Shown: positions 7,490 to 12,614 of the stretch, one piece after another
Position numbering within the stretch: the stretch's first letter is position 1
Layout: each line of letters begins with the position of its first letter
Origin: an uncultured Oscillospiraceae bacterium
GTDB taxonomy: Bacteria > Bacillota > Clostridia > Oscillospirales > Acutalibacteraceae
Assembly (NCBI GenBank): GCA_900555545.1
Contig: USLQ01000008.1
Coordinates: 1-12,614 of the forward strand
DNA length: 12,614 bases
Reading direction: 5' to 3'
Position numbers and translations under genes: made by a program
Notes under the pieces: model-generated
Told to the model about the DNA's origin: nothing
Databases searched by the model: none
Seen by the model: the letters and a program-made list of their open reading frames with translations, nothing else

Positions 7490-8887
7490 TCAAAATTCTT
7501 TTGATACGCGGTCAGAGAGCTTGAGGATCAGTTCATCAATTAAATGCTGCGTAAACTCCTTGCTGTGCACCTTACGGCTACGTATCAGATAGTCGGCAGC
7601 ACGATCAAAAGTCTGTATTAGTGAAACGTCACTGAATTCAGCAAAAAAACGATCTGTCTGTGAAAAATCCGGAATACTGCTGTCAAATCCATTAAACATT
7701 ATTCGATTAGTATATTTTTCAATAGCCAAGTTGCGCGGCATATAAAACTTTTGATCATCAAAAACAAAAAAGCGATCCGCCTCCACGGCACGGGAAATAT
7801 TCCGTAAAATTTCGATCCGGTATGGGATTCCCGCCGATCGGACCAGAGCCCCCGACGCTTCCGCCACATTCCCAGTCTCGGCAAAGCGAGTGAGTCCGTC
7901 AATCGTTGCAAACTCCAAAAAATCAATCGTGTCAAAAATACTCTTATAGTGCTCATAGGCGATTTTGGCAAGGAGTTCACGCTGAGGTATTTCTTCCCGT
8001 ACAACACTTTGGATGAATGAATAATCGACAAAAGGCGCTATACACAGATAGCCCTGGAAACTGATTACCTTGCCTCTGTCAAAGCAACTCATCTGATAAA
8101 TCTGTTTCACATCCATCACATTCTGTACGGTGTCTCCCAGCTTATTGCATTGATTGAGGAGCGCTTCTGCCTTCTTCTTCAGGTTTAATACAGCGTTTTC
8201 TTCTTCGATAAAAATCCCCCAGTTGTGATCAAACAAGACCGCACTATCAGAGCCAATGGCAAAGTTTGGGAAGGAGATAAGTTCCGTCAGTTTTCCTACT
8301 GAGCTCCACTGATAATAGGGAAAGCTCCGGGCATACATATATTTGAAGGAAGAAAAAAGCGTCTTGTAATTGTGCGCATCGTCTCCTTCCTCTGACAGAG
8401 TGATAATATGGCGCAGATCCTGTAAACGTCCGCTACAAACAGCGTGATAAAACAGTTGGTCAATGATTTTATTATCATATGAAAAGTTTGTAGTAACTGA
8501 TTCATTCGTATTGATCAATTGCTCCAGCGCCGAATGGATCTCCGCTTCCCCCATGAGAATCTCTTTCTTTTCGAAGGGAAGCGTTTCCCGTTGTTCGCAA
8601 GGCTGTTCCTTGCCTATTTGTTGAATCTCGTACAGCAGGCTCTCAATCCTTCGAAATTCTGACTCACCGAAATAGTCACAAAAAAACAAGTGAACCAGTT
8701 TTTCCTCTTCAGCACAATTGAGGCCGGCAGCCCGAATGATATCAAACAATTTATCCTCTTTTAATTTTCGCTCATTTTTAAAGATACTGTAAAGACCTCC
8801 ACGGTTAATCCCGCATCCCTTTGCAAGCGCGTTAATGCTGATATCTTTTTTTCGGATACAGCTCTCTAAATAGGTCCCAAAATTCAT
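7490..8887 (-). CDS. helix-turn-helix regulator with large unrecognised C-terminal region
   Basis: A 465-residue cytoplasmic protein. Residues about 5-55 form a Cro/C1-like helix-turn-helix (SINALAKGCGINRGGLYSIF is the core), so DNA binding is likely. The remaining 400 residues contain no enzymatic motif, membrane segment or signal peptide that I recognise. They are mixed helical, rich in Phe, Tyr and acidic residues (for example FLEFATIDGLTRFAE, YRIEILRNISRAVEADRFFVFDD). A ligand-sensing or protein-contact role is only a guess. The start at 8887 is the first in-frame ATG, preceded by GGGGCAAGAAAG, a modest ribosome site, and the HTH begins a few residues later. It has its own promoter at 8934-8963 and terminator at 7461-7482, and faces away from a second small HTH gene at 9108. 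Base composition is more AT-rich than the aro genes. Confidence 0.87.
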   Translation of the reverse strand: MNFGTYLESCIRKKDISINALAKGCGINRGGLYSIFKNERKLKEDKLFDIIRAAGLNCAEEEKLVHLFFCDYFGESEFRRIESLLYEIQQIGKEQPCEQRETLPFEKKEILMGEAEIHSALEQLINTNESVTTNFSYDNKIIDQLFYHAVCSGRLQDLRHIITLSEEGDDAHNYKTLFSSFKYMYARSFPYYQWSSVGKLTELISFPNFAIGSDSAVLFDHNWGIFIEEENAVLNLKKKAEALLNQCNKLGDTVQNVMDVKQIYQMSCFDRGKVISFQGYLCIAPFVDYSFIQSVVREEIPQRELLAKIAYEHYKSIFDTIDFLEFATIDGLTRFAETGNVAEASGALVRSAGIPYRIEILRNISRAVEADRFFVFDDQKFYMPRNLAIEKYTNRIMFNGFDSSIPDFSQTDRFFAEFSDVSLIQTFDRAADYLIRSRKVHSKEFTQHLIDELILKLSDRVSKEF

Positions 8888-8933
8888 TTTCTTTCTTGCC
8901 CCTAAATCCCGAAATGTTATTCTATATTACAGT

Positions 8934-8963
8934 ATTATAACGGTTCTTTCATAGCGCTGTCTA
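8934..8963 (-). promoter_or_regulatory. promoter of the 465-residue HTH gene
   Basis: On the - strand: TAGACA (8958-8963), an 18-nt spacer and a perfect TATAAT (8934-8939). The predicted start site is near 8927, leaving a leader of about 40 nt. The duplicated motif at 8974-9018 lies just upstream of the -35 box. Confidence 0.78.
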
Positions 8964-8973
8964 TTGCTTCAAA

Positions 8974-9018
8974 GCATGCTACGGATTAAAAACAAATACT
9001 GTAGCATGCACCGGATTA
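8974..9018. repeat. duplicated GCATGC-GGATTA motif between divergent regulators
   Basis: GCATGCTACGGATTA (8974-8988) and GCATGCACCGGATTA (9004-9018) match at 13 of 15 positions and begin exactly 30 bp apart, about three helical turns. Each copy contains the palindrome GCATGC. In addition, GCATGCTAC (8974-8982) and GTAGCATGC (9001-9009) form a 9-bp inverted repeat. Its place between two opposed promoters suggests an operator. Confidence 0.72.
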
Positions 9019-9049
9019 TCGCTTTATATTATAGCCCGTATACGGACAA

Positions 9050-9078
9050 TTGGCAATATAAAGGCAACCATATAGAAT
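9050..9078 (+). promoter_or_regulatory. promoter of the small HTH gene
   Basis: TTGGCA (9050-9055), a 17-nt spacer and TAGAAT (9073-9078); each box is one base off consensus. The predicted start is near 9085, about 23 nt before the ATG at 9108, which fits a short leader holding the AGAGG ribosome site (9095-9099). Confidence 0.75.
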
Positions 9079-9107
9079 TAAAATATATTGTTGCAGAGGC
9101 TGACAAA

Positions 9108-9314
9108 ATGATAGTTTACGACAGACTATGGCAAACCTTAAAAGATAAAAACATCTCCCAATACAGATTGATCAAGGAATTTGGGATCAGCACCGGCCAG
9201 CTCGACAGGCTCAGAAAAAATGCAAATGTGAGCACCTACACCCTCAACCTGCTGTGTAAAATCCTGGACTGTGATCTCTCCGATATCGCCACGTATGAAA
9301 AGGACAAGAATTAG
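9108..9314 (+). CDS. small Cro/C1-type helix-turn-helix protein
   Basis: A 68-residue DNA-binding protein made of a single helix-turn-helix domain. It closely follows the common Firmicutes small-regulator pattern: MIVYDRLWQTLKDKNISQY, ISTGQLDRLRKNANVSTYTL, then LCKILDCDLSDI. I chose the ATG at 9108 because that family begins with this sequence, AGAGG lies 8 nt upstream, and the promoter at 9050-9078 would start transcription after the in-frame ATG at 8964, which would add 48 unconserved residues. The regulated target is unknown. Its divergent position beside a larger HTH gene suggests mutual or self-regulation through the repeats in the shared intergenic region. Confidence 0.9.
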   Translation: MIVYDRLWQTLKDKNISQYRLIKEFGISTGQLDRLRKNANVSTYTLNLLCKILDCDLSDIATYEKDKN

Positions 9315-9330
9315 TTTTCCCACAAAATAA

Positions 9331-9379
9331 AGAAGCCGCCAAGACTTTCTCGCACCTGAAAAAAGTCCCGGCGGCTTCT
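9331..9379 (-). terminator. terminator between convergent small HTH and amidase genes
   Basis: AGAAGCCGCC (9331-9340) pairs with GGCGGCTTCT (9370-9379). After a 2x2 mismatch the stem continues as GACTTT (9343-9348) with AAAGTC (9362-9367). On the - strand the hairpin is followed by TTATTTTG, which fits termination of the amidase gene ending at 9407. The + strand tail is less U-rich, so action on the small HTH gene is possible but weaker. Confidence 0.8.
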
Positions 9380-9406
9380 CCTATAGCGTATGGAGAAATC
9401 CCCCTG

Positions 9407-10078
9407 TTATTTCAACTCTGCCCGGTACTGTTCGACCAGCTGGATAAATTCATCCCACCGGCCGGTATCCCGAATGGTCATCGGGCAATTTTTGCCGTTG
9501 AAATTAAAGTGCTGCAGCACCGCCCCGGTATCCAAGTCGTACGCATCGAGCAGGTAGGCTGTCAACCGTGCGCCGTTGTCAAAGGTCTTTTCAAAATCGC
9601 CGTCATCATTGACGCACAGCTCAATCGAGATACCGTTGAGGTTCCCGCCGTTCTCGCGCAGCTTGTCCCCCGCATTCCAGCTAACCTCGTTATCCGGAAT
9701 ATGCTGGACGATCTGGTGATCGTCCACTGTGTAATGCCAGGAGGTCTCCGCATCCCCTCCGGCTGCTAAGTAATCCGCGTGCGCCTGTGCATCCGCGCCC
9801 AAGTTATGGTTGGCCGTCTCATGGATGACGATGTACTGAATCCGCCGTAGGATACCGGGGCGATTGTCGAGCTCCTGTGAGATGTACTGCACGCTCAGCG
9901 GGACGCCAAGCACCTCATCCACCTCCGGCCGGTTCCGGCTGTACGTCTCCGCATCCGCCCACGGGTGGAGTACCAGCAGCACAACAGCTGCGATCAGGAG
10001 TACGCCCCCGGCCACCGCCGGGAGAATCCATTTCCGCCTCCAGTGGAATACATGATAAACCTCTATTTTTCGCTTCAT
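9407..10078 (-). CDS. membrane-anchored N-acetylmuramoyl-L-alanine amidase (Amidase_2 type)
   Basis: A 223-residue cell-wall hydrolase predicted to cut the bond between N-acetylmuramic acid and L-alanine in peptidoglycan. A basic N-terminus (RRK) leads into one membrane helix at about 17-38 with no lipobox, so the catalytic domain (about 60-220) should face outward. The Amidase_2 zinc site is visible: His86 in YIVIHETAN, His190 in LQHFNFNGK and Cys198 in KNCP. His115 (SWHY) and Glu153 (SIELC) occupy other conserved family positions. The start at 10078 follows GGGGCGGG. The gene stands alone: downstream is a terminator, and upstream is a 435-bp gap in which no clear promoter could be fixed. 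There are no phage structural genes, holin or sporulation genes beside it, so I cannot say whether its job is wall turnover, spore-related or phage-derived. Confidence 0.93.
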   Translation of the reverse strand: MKRKIEVYHVFHWRRKWILPAVAGGVLLIAAVVLLVLHPWADAETYSRNRPEVDEVLGVPLSVQYISQELDNRPGILRRIQYIVIHETANHNLGADAQAHADYLAAGGDAETSWHYTVDDHQIVQHIPDNEVSWNAGDKLRENGGNLNGISIELCVNDDGDFEKTFDNGARLTAYLLDAYDLDTGAVLQHFNFNGKNCPMTIRDTGRWDEFIQLVEQYRAELK

Positions 10079-10513
10079 TTATTCCCGCCCCTTTTCACAT
10101 TCCTGATGGTTCTCTCTACCATTTATATGCGGCGGAAAAGTTTTCAGAACTTCCGGACCACATAGCATGGCGCACAAATATTAAATTTGAAAGGCGATAT
10201 ACTGGAACCTGCAAAATTGAATGTATATTTTAGTCGGTCTGCGGCGATTTGGCCTGTAAAACCGGCGTTATACAGCTATCAGTGAATGAATTCCCAGTGA
10301 AATAAGTGTAATCTTTTTGCCTTTACACTGTGGAAAACTCGGTGAAAAAAGTGAAAACTCGTTTAAAATTAGGAATCAGTCGCATATTTATAGCTTATTT
10401 TGTCAAGGAATCCACTTGCATTCCACAAAGTTTTCCACAATTTCCCCCAAACGCCCTGTTGAATATTCATTTACCGCTATGCAGGCTTTTGAAGCGGAAG
10501 GGCCGGGTAACTT
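10079..10513. other. 435-bp intergenic stretch with short repeats, no gene seen
   Basis: I see no convincing coding region. It must hold the amidase promoter, but no good -35/-10 pair stands out. It contains CAGTGAA twice (10280 and 10295), an exact GAAAACTCG pair starting 20 bp apart (10333 and 10353), TTTTCCACA on both strands (10329-10337 on -, 10431-10439 on +) and TTCCACAA twice (10421 and 10433). No clear terminator for the alcohol dehydrogenase gene was found at its right-hand end. Confidence 0.5.
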
Positions 10514-11638
10514 TCACTTCTCCTGGACAAAAAGCCGCCGCATCAGCTCGAGCGCGCGGCGCTCATCGTACCCGCCAGGGGGATTCTCAAAATTTTTCAA
10601 GCCCGGCCAACGTGCGGCATAACACTGTGCCGTCTGATCATCCATATGGACCTCGATTGCAGCGAGGCCATCGACGGTCGCCTCGAATTCCTCGAACGTC
10701 ATTTTTAATGTGCGGAGCACCTCATCCACGGCCTCCGGTGCAGTGGTCTGCGCATATTCCAACAGCGACGGCAAAAAGGCAGCACAGGCGCGGCCGTGCG
10801 GGATCCCGTAATCCTCCGTGAGCACATAGCCCATCGGGTGTGGGAAGGCAGTACCACAGGCGGCCAACACCACGCCGGCGTACAGGGAGCCATAATAGAG
10901 GCGCTCCCGCTCCGCCCGATCCGGCAGCGTATGTTCCCGATTCATGCGTGCCAGTGCCGGTCCGATCAATTGGAGAGCCCGATGGCCAAACATCCGGATA
11001 ACTTCACCAATGCGCGGATTGAGCATCCCCTCCACCGTGTGGGAGAGTGCGTCCAGCGCCGTGGATACGGTGGTTCCATACGGTACGGAGCAGGTGTAAC
11101 CGGGATCGGCAAAGGCGGTATGTGCAAAACACCATGGGCCGGAGATACTCTTTTTGCGGCCGTCGGAGTCGCGCGTCAGTACAGCTACGGCCGACACCTC
11201 GCTCCCCGTCCCTGCGGTTGTACCCACCAGCACAACCGGCAGCGGGGCATTGCCCGCCTCCGGTGTGTAAGCATAGATCTCCTCCCCGCTGAGTTCCGGG
11301 TTGGCGGCATAGACCGCCGCAGCCTTGGCGGCATCCATCGGGGAGCCACCTCCAATCCCGATCAGGAAGTCCGCGCCAGAGTCACGTGCCAGCGCCCCCG
11401 CCTGATCGCACGCGGAGACAAGTGGATTCGCTCCAATCCCACTGAAGATCCGGTAGCTGATCCCGGCCTGCTCCAGTGCAGCCTTCACATCATCCAGCGC
11501 GCCGCTCTTCTGAGCCGAGGAACCCCCGGTGACAATCACACAGCGGCTGCCCAACTCCCGCAAAACATCCGCGTGTTCGCGCACTGCACCCCATCCGCTA
11601 ATAATCCGCACCGGCATATGAAAATTAAAATCCATCAT
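10514..11638 (-). CDS. iron-containing (group III) alcohol dehydrogenase
   Basis: A 374-residue cytoplasmic NAD(P)H-dependent oxidoreductase of the Fe-ADH family, which interconverts alcohols and aldehydes. The N-terminal nucleotide-binding half carries GIGGGSPMDAAKA (94-106) and GTTAGTGSEVS (139-149). The C-terminal helical half carries the metal ligands expected for the family: Asp196 and His200 (DALSHTVEG), His267 (FPHPMGY) and His281 (GIPHGRACA). All four are present, so the enzyme looks active. Length is normal (about 370-390). The start at 11638 follows AGGAGGA; the ATG one codon later is also possible. Substrate cannot be read from the sequence: butanol, propanediol, lactaldehyde and hydroxybutyrate enzymes all share these motifs. 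The gene is transcribed alone and divergently from the apbE-like gene. Confidence 0.95.
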   Translation of the reverse strand: MMDFNFHMPVRIISGWGAVREHADVLRELGSRCVIVTGGSSAQKSGALDDVKAALEQAGISYRIFSGIGANPLVSACDQAGALARDSGADFLIGIGGGSPMDAAKAAAVYAANPELSGEEIYAYTPEAGNAPLPVVLVGTTAGTGSEVSAVAVLTRDSDGRKKSISGPWCFAHTAFADPGYTCSVPYGTTVSTALDALSHTVEGMLNPRIGEVIRMFGHRALQLIGPALARMNREHTLPDRAERERLYYGSLYAGVVLAACGTAFPHPMGYVLTEDYGIPHGRACAAFLPSLLEYAQTTAPEAVDEVLRTLKMTFEEFEATVDGLAAIEVHMDDQTAQCYAARWPGLKNFENPPGGYDERRALELMRRLFVQEK

Positions 11639-11693
11639 TCAACATCCTCCTAATCTGCCATTCGGCTACTCTAAGTAAAATCATACCAGATAT

Positions 11694-11702
11694 AGTATAA
11701 CA
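11694..11702 (-). promoter_or_regulatory. extended -10 promoter of the alcohol dehydrogenase gene
   Basis: On the - strand the sequence TGTTATACT provides an extended -10 (TG plus TATACT, five of six to consensus). No good -35 box is seen upstream, which is acceptable for extended -10 promoters. The predicted start is near 11687, about 50 nt before the ATG at 11638. It lies back to back with the apbE promoter. Confidence 0.5.
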
Positions 11703-11709
11703 CACACCC

Positions 11710-11738
11710 TTGCGAAAAAGTGTGAAATCAGATAAAAT
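11710..11738 (+). promoter_or_regulatory. promoter of the apbE-like gene
   Basis: TTGCGA (11710-11715), a 17-nt spacer and TAAAAT (11733-11738). The predicted start is near 11745, 26 nt before the ATG at 11771. It overlaps the upstream region of the divergent alcohol dehydrogenase promoter. Confidence 0.65.
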
Positions 11739-11770
11739 AGTTTGGAACAAGGTCGAAAGGGCGATGGGGA

Positions 11771-12614
11771 ATGGCAAAAATACTGGATCGCACCAAACGC
11801 GGCACACGCACTGCCGTGATCATCACAATCGTCTGTGCACTGCTGATCGCAGGTGTGTTAATCTACGATGCAGTGGGTACCAAAAATGCCGCCATCCGGA
11901 GCAATACTGCTATGGGGACCGTTGTAACCGCGAAAGTATGGGGAGCCTCCGGCGAGAACACCGCGCAAGCCGTACTGGATCGCATTGCGGCAATAGATGA
12001 AGCCAATTTATCCGCCCATAATGACACTTCCGATATCGCGCGCATAAACAACGCCTCCGGCCAGAGCGTAAAGGTAGATACCTATACAGCCAATCTAATT
12101 ACCCGGCTTTTACTGGCCGCCGGCCAGACAGACGGCGCCTTTGACCCGACAATCGGTGCACTGGTGCGCTTATGGGATATCGGCGGGCCAAATGAAAAGG
12201 TTCCAAGCGCGGAGGAGCTCTCCGCCGCACGTGCTACGGTTGACTGGCATCAGGTTCAGGTGAGCGGCGATACCGTTCAAATCGGTAAAGGCCAATCTCT
12301 TGACATCGGTGCAGCGGGAAAGGGCGCGGCCTGTGATGCGGCCAAGGAGATTCTGGCGGAAAATCAAGCTAAAAGTGCAGTGATCTCCGTTGGCGGCAGT
12401 ATCCTTTTATACGGGGAAAATCCGGCGGGCGGCGACTGGTCTGTCGGCATCCGCGATCCGCGTGGAGCATCTAACGCCCAGCTTGGCGCCCTCACACTCA
12501 AGGCCGGTCAGTGCGTCTCCACCTCAGGGGATTACGAGCGCTACTTTGAACAGGACGGCGTCCGCTACTGCCATATCCTGGACCCGCGCACCGGCGCACC
12601 GGCGGACAGCGGCC
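11771..12614 (+). CDS. apbE: FAD:protein FMN transferase (ApbE family), 3'-truncated by window edge
   Basis: Enzymes of this family attach FMN from FAD to a threonine of extracytoplasmic redox proteins such as the RNF/NQR subunits. The visible 281 residues are open to the end of the window; about 40-60 more would be expected. A membrane helix lies at about 14-36 with no lipobox cysteine, so it is probably anchored by this helix rather than as a lipoprotein. Family motifs in order: AMGTVV (47-52), LSAHNDTSDIARIN (80-93), GAFDPTIGALVRLWDIG (122-138), DIGAAGKGAACD (178-189), ISVGGSILLYG (205-215), STSGDYERYF (250-259) and YCHILDPRTGAP (266-277). The start at 11771 is the only ATG in this frame with the N-terminal basic plus hydrophobic segment, and has AAAGGGCGATGGGGA before it; the ATG at 11764 is out of frame. 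Target flavoproteins are not in the window. Confidence 0.94.
   Translation, partial: MAKILDRTKRGTRTAVIITIVCALLIAGVLIYDAVGTKNAAIRSNTAMGTVVTAKVWGASGENTAQAVLDRIAAIDEANLSAHNDTSDIARINNASGQSVKVDTYTANLITRLLLAAGQTDGAFDPTIGALVRLWDIGGPNEKVPSAEELSAARATVDWHQVQVSGDTVQIGKGQSLDIGAAGKGAACDAAKEILAENQAKSAVISVGGSILLYGENPAGGDWSVGIRDPRGASNAQLGALTLKAGQCVSTSGDYERYFEQDGVRYCHILDPRTGAPADSG

Noticed and set aside
8964..9107. N-terminal extension of the small HTH protein from ATG 8964
   Set aside because: The family begins at the ATG 9108, and the predicted promoter lies inside this extension.
9407..10078. Prophage lysis module
   Set aside because: The amidase has an N-terminal membrane anchor and no holin, tail or integrase genes beside it.
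10320..10440. Replication origin based on DnaA-like boxes
   Set aside because: Only two boxes, each with a mismatch, about 90 bp apart, and no dnaA, dnaN, repA or parAB genes nearby.
10796..11653. 285-residue open frame antisense to the alcohol dehydrogenase
   Set aside because: It is the shadow of a fully motif-supported gene, has unusual composition (rich in Arg, His and Cys) and no domain.
11785..11880. Lipoprotein signal peptide on the ApbE-like protein
   Set aside because: The only cysteine in the hydrophobic segment (Cys22) is preceded by Val rather than a small residue, so it does not form a lipobox.
11710..12000. 96-residue open frame overlapping the start of the apbE-like gene
   Set aside because: It is in a different frame from the strong ApbE match and begins inside that gene's promoter.

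Overview
The window looks like a chromosomal segment of a Clostridia-class Firmicute, probably of the gut Oscillospiraceae type. This rests on the aroB-aroA-aroC-pheA order with overlapping genes, a fused chorismate mutase/prephenate dehydratase, several small membrane proteins with N-terminal zinc ribbons, SigA-like promoters and strong Shine-Dalgarno sites. The taxon is an inference. No rRNA, tRNA, CRISPR array or transposase was seen. By eye, the shikimate genes and the alcohol dehydrogenase are GC-rich, while the stretch from about 4.4 to 9.3 kb is clearly more AT-rich.

Region 1 (1-4413, + strand) is the 3' part of an aromatic amino acid operon: aroB (5' end outside the window), aroA, aroC and pheA. 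All junctions overlap by 8-29 nt, and a strong hairpin terminator follows pheA. Together the genes would take DAHP-derived 3-dehydroquinate formation through EPSP and chorismate to phenylpyruvate; the steps between dehydroquinate and shikimate-3-phosphate are not encoded here. The main anomaly is that aroC is split by a frameshift near 2863. The spacing fits loss of exactly 8 bp, possibly one unit of a short tandem repeat.

Region 2 (4480-7427, - strand) is a probable three-gene operon read from a good promoter at 7370-7398. All three products start with the same C-x2-C-x10-C-x2-C zinc ribbon and then enter the membrane: a DUF4870-like multi-pass protein, a single-pass protein with an acidic outer domain, and a single-pass protein with TPR-like helices and a C-terminal NPCBM-like domain.

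Region 3 (7461-9379) has two divergent helix-turn-helix regulators: a 465-residue protein with a large unrecognised C-terminal part (- strand) and a 68-residue Cro/C1-type protein (+ strand). Their 220-bp intergenic region holds opposed promoters and a duplicated 15-16 bp motif spaced exactly 30 bp.

Region 4 (9407-12614) has a membrane-anchored N-acetylmuramoyl-L-alanine amidase (-), a 435-bp gene-free stretch with short repeats, an iron-dependent alcohol dehydrogenase (-) and, divergent from it, an ApbE-type FAD:protein FMN transferase (+) that runs off the end of the window.
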